Part shown: in pieces, positions 33,757 through 43,631 of the stretch
How the letters are laid out: each line of letters begins with the position of its first letter
How positions within the stretch are numbered: the first letter of the stretch is position 1
NCBI GenBank assembly: GCA_030615365.1
Contig: JAUWZM010000010.1
Span: 1-50,469 of the forward strand
Source of the DNA: Candidatus Aerophobota bacterium
GTDB taxonomy: Bacteria > Aerophobota > Aerophobia > Aerophobales > B3-G15
Length of the DNA stretch: 50,469 nucleotides
Direction of reading: 5' to 3'
Notes under the pieces: generated by a model
Seen by the model: only the letters and a program-made list of their open reading frames with translations
What the model was told of the DNA's origin: nothing
Databases searched by the model: none
Translations under genes and position numbers: made by a program

Positions 33757-35193
33757 ATGAAAATCGAAGAAATATTAGCCGCGAAATTATTAGAGTTTGA
33801 GCAAAGAATCCACTCTGTTCAAATAGGCAAAGATGTGACTACCTCTCTTTGCTATGGCCTAAGCGTCTACCTTGCCCTCTATATTCTGGGTAAATTCATC
33901 TTCCTTCCCCTGAACTGGTTAGTTTTTTTTCTTGTAATTTGTGGGCTGAGCGTAGTCATAGGCTTATTTGTGGAAAAATGTCGCCACATCTGTCCATTTT
34001 CGGTAGCCTGTCGTGTGGATGAAACTCTGACATCAAAGGAAAGAATAAGCACGGCCTGGGAGTATAAAGATCAGAAAAGATCAAATAAATTAGTGCCCCT
34101 TTTGATCAAGGATACTGTAGGGCACCTACAGGGAGTTAAGGCTAAAAAGGTATTTCCCTATCAATGGCTTAAAAGGGGTAAATACGTACTATATATATCC
34201 GCAGGTATTCTGCTGGTCTCATTTACCAGCCATCTTCCCCTTCCCTCTTTGAAAGAGATCGCATCATCTACTTCTACTTCCCTTCAAAAAGAAGGCCAAT
34301 CCTTGATGAGATTTTCCAAAAAGCTCACAGAAAAAGAGCAGTTAGAACGTCTGGAGCAAGAAAGACAAGCACCAGGCTTAATCGAACAGATGAGACAGTT
34401 AGGGGATGAGATGCACCGTAGGGAATTGGAGGAAGAGGGAGCTTTCCAAGCCTATAATTCCCTGGAAAGTGAGGTCAGCCAGGCCATACACATAACTCAA
34501 AACGAGCTCTTGAATAAATTAAAATCTCTTGCCGAAGAGGGAGGAGGGGACTCCATTGATGAGAAAAAACTCTCTCAGGTAAAGGAAGCTCTTCAAAAAG
34601 AGGACTATGAAAATTTAAGAAAGCTCCTGGGAGAGGCCTCAATGAAGCAAACAGGTAAAGATGAAAGTGAGGAAATCTCCAGCTACCTAAAAGAACTGGA
34701 AGCCTTAAGTGCAATGAGGCAGGCCCTAAGGGAAAGCCGCCAGCGGTTACACAGGGATCTTCCTGAAGAGAAAGATGAGAAAGGGATAGTTAGGACATTT
34801 AACAGGGAAGGAGATGACCTTGCCTCCGGAGAAGGTAATGCCGAAGGATATGGTTCGGCTAAAGATGAGGATTCTCTCCTCGAGTCAGAATTAGCCAAAA
34901 GATATGCCTCTCTTCCAGGGTACTCTTCTTCCTGGCAAATTCAAGAGGAAAAAGTGCTCGAGTTTGATGAAGAGGGAAATTTAGTTAAAGTAAAGGGACA
35001 ATTTGACCAGGGATCTCTTTTAATGGGCTTTTTAAGAAATATCTCCCGTTCCTCGGATAAGCCTGGCCTTCCAACACAAGAGGCTTTTATTTCCTATGGG
35101 AAGTTGATGATGAATAAATTAGCTGGTGAGAAAATTCCACTCTCCTATAAGGAGCAGGTAAAAAAATACTTTTCTTCTCTGGAGCCAGAATGA
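33757..35193 (+). CDS. Two-helix membrane protein with long coiled-coil domain
   Basis: A 478-residue protein. Two membrane helices occur near residues 35-70 (LYILGKFIFLPLNWLVFFLV ICGLSVVIGLFV) and a third hydrophobic segment near 145-158. The remaining 300 residues are charged and coiled-coil-like (KKLTEKEQLERLEQERQ, then many E/K-rich helices). The layout resembles the uncharacterised DUF4175-like proteins of MoxR/vWA clusters. It sits 28 bp before moxR. Function unknown. Confidence 0.55.
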   Translation: MKIEEILAAKLLEFEQRIHSVQIGKDVTTSLCYGLSVYLALYILGKFIFLPLNWLVFFLVICGLSVVIGLFVEKCRHICPFSVACRVDETLTSKERISTAWEYKDQKRSNKLVPLLIKDTVGHLQGVKAKKVFPYQWLKRGKYVLYISAGILLVSFTSHLPLPSLKEIASSTSTSLQKEGQSLMRFSKKLTEKEQLERLEQERQAPGLIEQMRQLGDEMHRRELEEEGAFQAYNSLESEVSQAIHITQNELLNKLKSLAEEGGGDSIDEKKLSQVKEALQKEDYENLRKLLGEASMKQTGKDESEEISSYLKELEALSAMRQALRESRQRLHRDLPEEKDEKGIVRTFNREGDDLASGEGNAEGYGSAKDEDSLLESELAKRYASLPGYSSSWQIQEEKVLEFDEEGNLVKVKGQFDQGSLLMGFLRNISRSSDKPGLPTQEAFISYGKLMMNKLAGEKIPLSYKEQVKKYFSSLEPE

Positions 35194-35221
35194 GATGAAA
35201 AACACGATATAAGGGGATAAA

Positions 35222-36226
35222 ATGACTGAATTAGAAAGGGTTGAAAGATTTCAAGAAGAGGTGGAAAAAGTGGTAAATGAGGTGAAAAGAGTAATTGTGG
35301 GACAGGAGGAGGTTATTGAGGGAGCGATCGTAGCCATTCTCTGCAATGGTCATGTCCTCCTGGAAGGAGTTCCTGGCCTGGGTAAGACCCTTCTGGTTAA
35401 ATCTATATCCCAGGTTCTCGATCTGAGGTACTCCCGTATTCAGTTTACTCCTGATCTTATGCCTGCCGATATTATAGGGACCAACATTATTATACAAGGA
35501 GGGGGGGGAGATCGCTTCTTTAAATTTCAGAAAGGGCCTATCTTTGCTCAAATTATTTTAGCTGATGAGATAAATCGAGCAACTCCCAAGACACAGTCGG
35601 CACTTCTTGAGGCTATGCAGGAACAAAAGGTCACCGTGGCCGGGGTAACTCGTGAGTTAGGACAACCCTTCTTTATTCTGGCCACTCAGAATCCCATAGA
35701 AATGGAGGGAACGTATCCCTTGCCTGAAGCTCAAGTAGACAGATTCTTTTTTAAGTTGAAGGTCGAATATCCCTCCCCCCTTGAACTGCAGGAGATCGTC
35801 AACCGAACCACTGTTCGAGAACTACCTATCCTCGATAAGGTTATCGATGGAGATGAGCTTAGACGAATTCAGCTACTGGTTAGAAAGATACCTGTAGTCT
35901 CTCACGTTCTTGACTACGCTACCCGACTGGTATTAGCCACACAACCTCGCTCCTCATTTGCCACAGAGAAGGTTAAAAAGTACGTTCGTTACGGGTCCAG
36001 TCCAAGGGGAGCTCAGGCATTAATTTCGGCTGCTAAGGCCAGCGCCTTCAGGGAAGGAAGATTCAACATTAGCTTTGCCGACATCAAAGAAGTAGCCCTG
36101 ATCAGCCTTCGCCACCGCATCCTTTTAAACTTTGAGGGAGAAGCAGATCAAGTCGATGCAGATGAGTTAATTGAGGATATAATTCAGTTAGTTTCAGAAA
36201 AGATAAAAGTTAGACGTAGAAAGTAA
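35222..36226 (+). CDS. MoxR-family AAA+ ATPase
   Basis: A 334-residue MoxR chaperone-type ATPase. Walker A GVPGLGKT is at residues 49-56, Walker B LADEINRA at 113-120, followed by TPKTQSALLEAMQEQKVTVAG (pore/sensor region) and ATQNPIEMEGTYPLPEAQVDRF (sensor 1 region). The C-terminal lid includes GSSPRGAQALISAAKA. MoxR proteins act with vWA proteins to mature or activate protein or metal complexes. The next gene, a DUF58 protein, lies 204 bp downstream across a purine-rich, gene-free stretch. Confidence 0.96.
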   Translation: MTELERVERFQEEVEKVVNEVKRVIVGQEEVIEGAIVAILCNGHVLLEGVPGLGKTLLVKSISQVLDLRYSRIQFTPDLMPADIIGTNIIIQGGGGDRFFKFQKGPIFAQIILADEINRATPKTQSALLEAMQEQKVTVAGVTRELGQPFFILATQNPIEMEGTYPLPEAQVDRFFFKLKVEYPSPLELQEIVNRTTVRELPILDKVIDGDELRRIQLLVRKIPVVSHVLDYATRLVLATQPRSSFATEKVKKYVRYGSSPRGAQALISAAKASAFREGRFNISFADIKEVALISLRHRILLNFEGEADQVDADELIEDIIQLVSEKIKVRRRK

Positions 36227-36430
36227 AAGGATAAGAAGAAGGATAAGGTTGAGGTTGAGAAGAAGATTAAGGATAAGATCAAGAAGAAAGATTCTCATAA
36301 GAGAGCACAGAGGGGAGAGAAAATGTGATGTGTAATGTGTAAAAACCTTGTTACTCATCACTCATTACAATTTTTTGTGTTCTCTGTGGTCAAGTTTTGA
36401 CAATACACTATTTACAAAAAGGTTATAATT

Positions 36431-37312
36431 ATGGCAAAATTGCTTTTCGATAGTAAGTTCTTACACCAGTTGGGGTCGTTAAAACTCCTCAGTAAAAGGG
36501 TGAAAAAAGTCCACTTTCAGGGAGAGAGGGGGGGAAACAGGCCAGGCAGTGGACTGGAGTTCATCGATTATCAGCAATATCAGCCGGGCGATGATTACCG
36601 CTACATCGACTGGCATCTTTTCTCACGTCTGGACCAACTATTTATCAAGCTCTTCGTCGAGGAGGAGAGCTTGAGGGTTTTCCTCCTCATCGACCAAAGT
36701 GCATCTATGTCCAGTGGTAATCCCTCAAAGCTGGATTATGCCTCTAAACTTGCAGCATCACTGGGCTATATTGCCTTGATAAATTTAGACGAGGTGGGTG
36801 GGGTCAGCTTTTCCTCTTATCTGGAGAAATCTCTTCCTGCAGCTCGGGGAAGATTTCAGATCTTTCACCTTTTTGAATTTCTTCAGGGGCTACATTCCGG
36901 GAAGAGAACTAACCTTAACTTTTCCCTGAGTGAGTTCACTCGGGGGCAAAGACAGCCAGGGATAGCAATTATCTTCAGCGATCTGCTCGATCCTGATGGA
37001 TATGAGAAAGGATTGCTTGCCCTGAAAAGTCGGGGTTGGGAGGTCTCTTTAATCCAGATCCTGGAGGAAAACGAAGTGGAACCCCTGGTAAAAGGAGAGG
37101 TGGTATTGATCGATCAAGAGACTGGTCAACGAGTGGAAACCATTATTGACGAGACAATTCTAAAGGGATATCAAGGGGAGATGAAAAATTTTCTTCAAGG
37201 AATTGAGTCCTTCTGCACGCACTACCAGATTAACTATCTACGAGTTACAACCTCCCTGCCTCTTTCTGAATTAATCTTTACACACTTAAGAAAGGCGAGG
37301 ATTTTAAAATGA
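36431..37312 (+). CDS. DUF58 domain protein
   Basis: A 293-residue DUF58 protein. The signature FIDYQQYQPGDDYRYIDWHL lies at residues 44-63, followed by a vWA-like fold whose MIDAS start D-x-S-x-S is intact (LLIDQSASMSSG, D88). DUF58 proteins almost always lie beside MoxR as here. The gene overlaps the next by 4 bp. It probably presents substrates or couples the vWA membrane proteins to MoxR. Confidence 0.93.
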   Translation: MAKLLFDSKFLHQLGSLKLLSKRVKKVHFQGERGGNRPGSGLEFIDYQQYQPGDDYRYIDWHLFSRLDQLFIKLFVEEESLRVFLLIDQSASMSSGNPSKLDYASKLAASLGYIALINLDEVGGVSFSSYLEKSLPAARGRFQIFHLFEFLQGLHSGKRTNLNFSLSEFTRGQRQPGIAIIFSDLLDPDGYEKGLLALKSRGWEVSLIQILEENEVEPLVKGEVVLIDQETGQRVETIIDETILKGYQGEMKNFLQGIESFCTHYQINYLRVTTSLPLSELIFTHLRKARILK

Positions 37313-39153
37313 ACATTTTCAACCCCTCTGCCTTTTACCTTTTACCGCTTCTGGGAGTAATCCTGTTTTTTTATCTATTAAAGGGAAGGGCAAGAGAGAT
37401 TAAGGTCTCCAGTATTCTTTTTTGGCAAAATGTTCGCCAAACCCTTACCTCTCAGCATATTCGCTGGCGATTGCCACCTGAACTTCTCTTGTTTCTCCAG
37501 TTGGCCATCTTCGGCATCCTCATTATGGCCTTAGCCCAAATTTTTCTCAATTTGAAGGGAAGAGGAGATGAATACCTGGCCATAATTATGGATACCACGG
37601 CAAGCATGAAGGCAATGGATATTACTCCTGATCGCTTAAGTGTAGCTAAAAAAAAGGCTCGGGAACTCATCAAGCAGCTTCCTCGAAAGACAAAAATAGC
37701 CTTAATTCAGGCGGATGATCATCCACATCTCCTGGTAAACTTTTCCGATGATCGAACTTTCCTTTTGAAAAAACTGGAAAATCTTACCGCCCTGGATGTA
37801 AAAGGAGACGAAGAAGTGGCTTTAACACTGGCCGCCTCACTATTACCCGCTGGCAGTCGAAGGAGAATTCTCTTTTTCACTGACGGGGCTTTTAAGGTTA
37901 ATCCCGATTCTGTGCCTCAGGAGGCAAGGTTAGTCCCTTTTACCAGCACGTCACCTCACAACATAGGAATCACCTCACTGCAGATAAGGCCAAAGATAAT
38001 TGGTGGGAAGGACTATGAGATCCTGGTCAAGATGGGAAACTTCTCCCCTCAAGAGGAGATATTCTCCCTCAAACTCTGGATGGGAGAGGAAATTATATCT
38101 AATAAAAAACTGAGTCTTCTCCCTCAGGAGGAAGATGAGTATATTCACTCGGTGGAAGTTGGGAAAAAGTTTATTTTAAAGGCAGAGCTTGAGTCCCATT
38201 CCCGGGATGATCTTGCCATTGATAATGTCGCTTATGCCGTATTTGACCCCTTCAAAAATCTGAATGTGCTTTTGGTAAGCCAGGGAAACTTATTCCTGGA
38301 AACCGCTTTAAATGCTTATTCCTGTGTTAACCTCTATATAAAGGATAGGGTCTTTGGTCAGGAGATCTCCAATTACGATTTAGTGATCTTCGACGGTATC
38401 ACTCCTCCTGTATTGGATCAAGGAAATATAGTCTGCATTGGAACTCTTCCTCCCGGGCTTCTTGCAGAGGAGCCGAATCTTCAGGTAAATCCTGTGCTAA
38501 CAGAATGGGAAGTTGAGCATTCTCTTTTGCGGTTCGTGGACCTCAGTAATACAAATGTAGAGCGGAGCTTATCTGTTCAGCCTTTTTCCGGAGGGGAGGT
38601 GCTTATCAAATCCAGAGGAATCCCTTTAATGCAGACCTGGCAAAAAGAGAACCTGCGTTTAGTTTTTGTCGCTTTCGACCTGTACTACTCCAATTTCCCT
38701 CTTCAAGTGAGCTTTCCGATCTTCATCTTCAACCTTCTTCAATGGTTTCACCCCGAGGTCTTTGACCCGGGTTACTATCAGATCCAAACGGGCAAAGGCT
38801 TTCCTATTCCACCAGGATACGAAGACGGTGAAGTGGTCATCATTTCCCCCCATAACGAGATCAGTAAATTTGAGAATATCAAACCTCGCTTCATTTTCTC
38901 ACAGACCAAAACTGCTGGAGTGTACAGGCTTAATGGAGAGCCTCTCTTTGCAGCAAATCTGACTTCTTCAGAGGAATCGAGTCTTTTTAGCCAGGCTGAG
39001 CTTCCTCTCTTAGGGAAAGATATTCCAAAACAACTTGAAAGTGGCTTAGAAGAAAGAAAACTAAACCTATCGCTTATATTCATTCTCATTTCATCTCTAC
39101 TTCTCCTCGCCGAATGGTACCTTTATAACTTTCCCTTAAAAAGGAACAGATAA
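37309..39153 (+). CDS. BatA-type membrane protein with vWA domain
   Basis: A 614-residue protein that opens with the BatA N-terminal pattern (FNPSAFYLLPLLGVILFFYL, RWRLPPELLLFLQLAIFGIL) giving two membrane helices. A vWA domain begins at IIMDTTASM, with D95-x-T97-x-S99, so Thr replaces the usual first Ser of the MIDAS. The long extracytoplasmic part runs to a C-terminal membrane helix (LSLIFILISSLLLLAEWYLY, about 590-609). The start overlaps the DUF58 gene by 4 bp. Thr can still coordinate metal. Confidence 0.88.
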   Translation: MNIFNPSAFYLLPLLGVILFFYLLKGRAREIKVSSILFWQNVRQTLTSQHIRWRLPPELLLFLQLAIFGILIMALAQIFLNLKGRGDEYLAIIMDTTASMKAMDITPDRLSVAKKKARELIKQLPRKTKIALIQADDHPHLLVNFSDDRTFLLKKLENLTALDVKGDEEVALTLAASLLPAGSRRRILFFTDGAFKVNPDSVPQEARLVPFTSTSPHNIGITSLQIRPKIIGGKDYEILVKMGNFSPQEEIFSLKLWMGEEIISNKKLSLLPQEEDEYIHSVEVGKKFILKAELESHSRDDLAIDNVAYAVFDPFKNLNVLLVSQGNLFLETALNAYSCVNLYIKDRVFGQEISNYDLVIFDGITPPVLDQGNIVCIGTLPPGLLAEEPNLQVNPVLTEWEVEHSLLRFVDLSNTNVERSLSVQPFSGGEVLIKSRGIPLMQTWQKENLRLVFVAFDLYYSNFPLQVSFPIFIFNLLQWFHPEVFDPGYYQIQTGKGFPIPPGYEDGEVVIISPHNEISKFENIKPRFIFSQTKTAGVYRLNGEPLFAANLTSSEESSLFSQAELPLLGKDIPKQLESGLEERKLNLSLIFILISSLLLLAEWYLYNFPLKRNR

Positions 39154-41946
39154 ATGTTAATTCAGTTTTCACATCCCTGGTTTCTCATTTTGGGAGCCGT
39201 CCTCCCCTTTGTCTGGTATATCTTTTCTCGAGGTCACCCTGTGCTTTCTCCGCTTAGAAAAAAAATTGCTCTCATCCTTCGTCTGATCATATTCAGTTTT
39301 TTAGTGTTGAGCCTGGCCGGGGTTAAGGTACGTCTTCCGACAAATAATGAGAATATCTTCTTTCTCGTGGATGCCTCCGAGAGCATAAGCATAGCTAATA
39401 AGGAGCTTACCCGGGATTATATTGAAAACTCACTGCAGGACATAAAAAGGGGAGATTACGCGGGTATCATTGTCTTCGGAAAAGAAGCTCATATCGAATC
39501 CCTCCCTCAAACTTACCTTCAGTTCTCCGATTTTCATACCAGGGTAAATCCTCATCAGACCAATATCGAACAAGCCTTGCGGTTGGCAATGGATAGTTTC
39601 CCTGAATGGGGACGTAAGAGAATTATCCTCTTAAGCGATGGGGAAGAAACTCTGGGAAAAACAAGCGCTTTGCTGGATTCCCTGAAAAAAGAGAATATCC
39701 AGGTAGATGTCCTTCCCATTACCCCTTCAAGAGAGGAAGAGGCTCTGCTTGAAAGGATAATCATACCGCAGAGAGTGAAAAGAGGGGAAAAATTTACGAT
39801 TAAAGTAATAGCCCAAAGCTCCCAGAACAGTTCTGGAACTCTCAAGCTCTATTGCAATGGACAACTTTTGAACGAGGAAACCATCGACCTAAAGGAGGGA
39901 GACAATCTCTTTGTCTTCTGGCAGAGTCTTGATAAAAAGGGATTTTATGCTTATAAGGCAGTTCTCGATATCCGGGCAGATACTATTCCGAATAATAATG
40001 AGGTGGGCGGATATACGGTGGTTGAGGGAAAACCCAAATTACTCTTGTTGGCCAATGAGACGGAAAAAAACCCTTACTTTCTTCACCTATTAAAGAACCA
40101 AGGATTCGAAATGGAGGTCCGCCTTGCCTCAAATGCACCCTCTTCACCTGATGAGATGCAAGATTACGACGCAATTATCTTACATAATATTTCCGCTTAC
40201 CAGCTCTCTCATCATCAGATAAACCTCTTGCTCAGATATGTAAGAGATTTAGGGGGAGGACTCCTGGCCATCGGAGGCACGAATAGCTTTGGTCTGGGAG
40301 GCTATCAAACTACAGCGTTAGAGGAAGTCCTTCCCGTCTACTCTGGAGCTCAGGAAAGAATCGTCCTCCCCTCTCTTTCCCTGGTCTTGATAACCGATAA
40401 ATCGGGAAGTATGGGTAGTGGCGGTCAAAAGGACTCAACCTCTTCTCCGAATAAACTGTTGTTAGCTAAAAAGGCAGCCATGGCTGTAGCTAATCTGTTA
40501 ACCGGTTATGAACATATAGGCGTCTTGAGTTTTGATACAGTTCCTCGATGGACGGTTTCCCTTCGCACGGCATCTGATAAAGATGGTATATCCCGAGGGC
40601 TGAGCACCTTGGTAGCCGGTGGTGGTACCTCTCTTTTTCCTGCACTAAAGGAGGCTTTTGATACATTAGAAAAGGAAAGAAGCTTGTCAAAACACATTAT
40701 CATTCTTTCTGACGGCTTATCCGACAAAGGTGAATTTGAGATGATCGTGAAAAAAATGGCTAATGCGAAAATTACAGTGAGTACAGTGGCTATCGGGGAA
40801 GACGCTGACGTAGAGCTTATGAGAAACATCGCCGAATGGGGAAAGGGGAAATTTTACTACACCAATGATGTGCAATCCCTTCCTCGTATCTTCACCACTG
40901 AGACCCTCAGAATAAGTCGTCGCTTTACGGTTAACGAGTCCTTCATCCCCTTAATAGATAGAGATAGTCCTATTCTCTCAGAGATTGACCAAAGAAATGT
41001 CCCTCCTCTGAATGGTTACGTTGTCACTACAGCTAAAAAGGTCTCCAATGTGCACCTTTCCTCTCCTCGCAAGGATCCTCTCCTTATCACCTGGCGTTAT
41101 GGACTGGGCAGATCTGCTGTCTTCACCTGTGACCTTGGTAATGCCTGGACAAATGAGTGGCAGGGATGGTCGGAGTATCCTAAAATTCTCGCCAATCTTA
41201 TGAACTTTATATTACCATCCAGTAAGGGGATTCTTTTTCCTCTGGTGAGAATTACACAGACCCAGGGGCATATTCTCGTCGATGCCATTGATGAGGAAGG
41301 GGAATTCGTAAACTTTTTACCCTTGCAGGCCAGCATAGTGAAACCCCGGGACGAAGAAGAAATTGTTTTTCTAAATCAGACCGCTCCTGGCCGATATGAG
41401 GGCACTTTCCCTGCTGATGAGATAGGCCCCTATATGATCAGTGTTTTTGACAAGAATAAGTCTCTTGGTCCTCAGGTCACGGGAGCGATTATCTCATATT
41501 CCCCTGAATACAGAAAACTAAAGTCAAATGAATATCTTTTCACTCAACTGACCAGTGAGACCAAAGGTCAAATTTTGAAACCAACAGACGGAGTCTTTGG
41601 TAAAGGCAAGATTACCTTATCGGGCCCTCGGGAAATTTGGCCCTTATTGATTTTTTTAGCCATCCTGCTCCTGCTGATAGACATTGGCATGAGAACAGTA
41701 TCATCTCGGCTGGGGAGATTGTTGCTAAAGAAGGCGGGTTCAACCTTGAAGGTGGGTATTCGCTATCTCTTCCCTCCAAAAACCGGGTCTTTAAAAAATT
41801 ATACCCGGTCGATCAGAGAAGGCAAAGAAGCTCAAGGAAAGCGACAGATCTTCAAGAGATTTGAATCCCGGGCTAAAGCGGATGAGAGCTATGGCAAGCT
41901 ACTCTCACACCTGGCCCATCGCCGAAAAGAAAAAAATAAGGACTAA
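39154..41946 (+). CDS. Large vWA/glutamine amidotransferase-like membrane protein
   Basis: A 930-residue protein. Two N-terminal membrane helices (about 8-25, 38-57) precede a first vWA domain with D73-x-S-x-S (FFLVDASESIS). A GATase1-like segment follows near 320-395 (YDAIILHNISAYQLS, GGGLLAIGGTNSFGLGGY). A second vWA has D415-x-S-x-S (VLITDKSGSMG). A membrane helix lies near 829-846 (WPLLIFLAILLLLIDIG) before a basic cytoplasmic tail. It begins directly after the BatA-like stop codon. This architecture is the usual last gene of MoxR-DUF58-BatA clusters in candidate phyla. Confidence 0.88.
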   Translation: MLIQFSHPWFLILGAVLPFVWYIFSRGHPVLSPLRKKIALILRLIIFSFLVLSLAGVKVRLPTNNENIFFLVDASESISIANKELTRDYIENSLQDIKRGDYAGIIVFGKEAHIESLPQTYLQFSDFHTRVNPHQTNIEQALRLAMDSFPEWGRKRIILLSDGEETLGKTSALLDSLKKENIQVDVLPITPSREEEALLERIIIPQRVKRGEKFTIKVIAQSSQNSSGTLKLYCNGQLLNEETIDLKEGDNLFVFWQSLDKKGFYAYKAVLDIRADTIPNNNEVGGYTVVEGKPKLLLLANETEKNPYFLHLLKNQGFEMEVRLASNAPSSPDEMQDYDAIILHNISAYQLSHHQINLLLRYVRDLGGGLLAIGGTNSFGLGGYQTTALEEVLPVYSGAQERIVLPSLSLVLITDKSGSMGSGGQKDSTSSPNKLLLAKKAAMAVANLLTGYEHIGVLSFDTVPRWTVSLRTASDKDGISRGLSTLVAGGGTSLFPALKEAFDTLEKERSLSKHIIILSDGLSDKGEFEMIVKKMANAKITVSTVAIGEDADVELMRNIAEWGKGKFYYTNDVQSLPRIFTTETLRISRRFTVNESFIPLIDRDSPILSEIDQRNVPPLNGYVVTTAKKVSNVHLSSPRKDPLLITWRYGLGRSAVFTCDLGNAWTNEWQGWSEYPKILANLMNFILPSSKGILFPLVRITQTQGHILVDAIDEEGEFVNFLPLQASIVKPRDEEEIVFLNQTAPGRYEGTFPADEIGPYMISVFDKNKSLGPQVTGAIISYSPEYRKLKSNEYLFTQLTSETKGQILKPTDGVFGKGKITLSGPREIWPLLIFLAILLLLIDIGMRTVSSRLGRLLLKKAGSTLKVGIRYLFPPKTGSLKNYTRSIREGKEAQGKRQIFKRFESRAKADESYGKLLSHLAHRRKEKNKD

Positions 41947-42064
41947 GCCGGGGTGATGCGTAGGAAAGCAGATGTTCCCATGACGGGTAGATCCGTACCA
42001 TCTTCTCGTAACTGTCATGATGAGAGGGAAAGAGAAAAAAAATTGCAGCACACTTTCGCAAGTT

Positions 42065-43573
42065 TCATAACTTTGTTTTATCTAAAATATTTAAATAATT
42101 CTTAAATGCTGTAAGCCAGGCATCCTGCCCTTTAGGCTCAAAATATTCCAAATTGTATGAATTGAACACAATTTGTCTTCCCTCATCAACATCATTAATT
42201 TCTCCATCAGCTATTAATTGTATTAATATGTTACCTATTGTTGTAGTTTCAGCAATGCCTGTAACCACAACAACATTAAGTGCACCAGCAATCCACTGAC
42301 ATAATACCTTATTTTTTGAACCTCCTCCTGTTACATAAACTAATTCAATTTTTTTCCCAGTTATACTCTCGATATCCATAATAGCTTTTTTATACTTAAA
42401 AACTAGCCCTTCATAAATACTTCTCGATATTGAACTTTTTCTACTATTAATACTTTGACCCGTTTTTTGATAGTAGACAATTATATTATCTACCATGTTT
42501 TTGCTTTTATTTGTAAAAATAGGATCATCAACATTTATATAATTTTTGAAGCTATCTTCCTTACGAGCACATTCTGAAATCTCGTCCCAGGGTATGTCCC
42601 TGTTTTCTTTTCTCATCCAATAATCCCGACATTCTTGTATTAACCATAAACCACCAATAATTTTTTGAAATGAAAATATCCCTGACACGCCACCTTCATT
42701 AGAAAAACCCAAATTGTAAGCTTTCATATTGATGATTGGTTTATTTACTCCAATCCCCAACCCTGACCATGTACCAATCATAATAACAGCCCAATTTTTT
42801 TTACTATTAGTAAGATCTATTGGTAGACCTACCCTCGATGAAGCAGCATCATGAGAGCCAGTCGCAACTAAATTTAATCCTGTTGTTCCAACTTCTTCAT
42901 CTATAAACTTTGTAGTTTTACCTACAATTTCACTCGGAAAAATAATTTCAGGGAAAATGCGATATGGAATTTTTAATTTACTCATTATATCTTCCGACCA
43001 CCTGTTATTGCTCTGATCGTATAATTGAGTAGTAACGGCATTGGTAAACTCACAAAATTTTTCACCTGTTAAAAAATAATTGAATAAATCCGCAATCATA
43101 AGTAATCTATCTGTTAGCTTTAATAACGGAGAATCTATCTTAACCATATAATACAATTGAAATATCGTATTTATCTCCATTGTAAATTCTCCGGTATTCA
43201 TAAATAAATCCTTTTTAGATACTATTCCCGAGACTTCATTCAATATACCCTTCGTTCTTTCATCTCTATAACAAACAGGATTTGATAATAATGCCCCATT
43301 TTTGTCTATTAATCCAAAATCTATTCCCCATGAGTCTATACCAATTGAGCGAATTTCATGTTTATTGCCTCGTAATGCTTTTCTAATTCCAATTTTTAAT
43401 TCTGAAAATAATCTTAAAAAATCCCAGTAAAGGGTGCCATGTAAAAACACTGGCCTATTTTCAAACCTATGTATCTCTTCAACTTTGATTTTTTCCCCTT
43501 CATAAAGTCCAATTGAAACTCTACCACCACTGGCTCCAAGATCAATTCCAATATATTTCCTTGTTTTGTGCAT
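42065..43573 (-). CDS. FGGY-family sugar kinase, rhamnulokinase-like
   Basis: I choose ATG 43573 (MHKTRKYIGIDLGASGG), with AGGTGG eight bases upstream, giving 502 residues; a GTG start at 43585 is possible. YIGIDLGASGGRV is the first ATP-binding motif of FGGY kinases. RFENRPVFLHGTLYWDFLRL, SIGIDSWGIDFGLID and NEGGVSGIFSFQKIIGGLW closely follow RhaB, and VYVTGGGSKNKVLCQWIAGA is the adenosine motif. It phosphorylates a ketose such as L-rhamnulose or L-fuculose. It is last in the cluster, 58 bp after the aldolase gene. Confidence 0.9.
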   Translation of the reverse strand: MHKTRKYIGIDLGASGGRVSIGLYEGEKIKVEEIHRFENRPVFLHGTLYWDFLRLFSELKIGIRKALRGNKHEIRSIGIDSWGIDFGLIDKNGALLSNPVCYRDERTKGILNEVSGIVSKKDLFMNTGEFTMEINTIFQLYYMVKIDSPLLKLTDRLLMIADLFNYFLTGEKFCEFTNAVTTQLYDQSNNRWSEDIMSKLKIPYRIFPEIIFPSEIVGKTTKFIDEEVGTTGLNLVATGSHDAASSRVGLPIDLTNSKKNWAVIMIGTWSGLGIGVNKPIINMKAYNLGFSNEGGVSGIFSFQKIIGGLWLIQECRDYWMRKENRDIPWDEISECARKEDSFKNYINVDDPIFTNKSKNMVDNIIVYYQKTGQSINSRKSSISRSIYEGLVFKYKKAIMDIESITGKKIELVYVTGGGSKNKVLCQWIAGALNVVVVTGIAETTTIGNILIQLIADGEINDVDEGRQIVFNSYNLEYFEPKGQDAWLTAFKNYLNILDKTKL

Positions 43574-43631
43574 CGTATTTACCACCTATAACTGTTCTGA
43601 TTATGATAACTCTAAAATCAACAACATATCA

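Noticed and set aside
36391..36430. TTGACA followed by TATAAT upstream of the DUF58 gene
   Set aside because: The boxes are about 21 bp apart, too far for a standard sigma-70 promoter, and the second one ends directly at the start codon.
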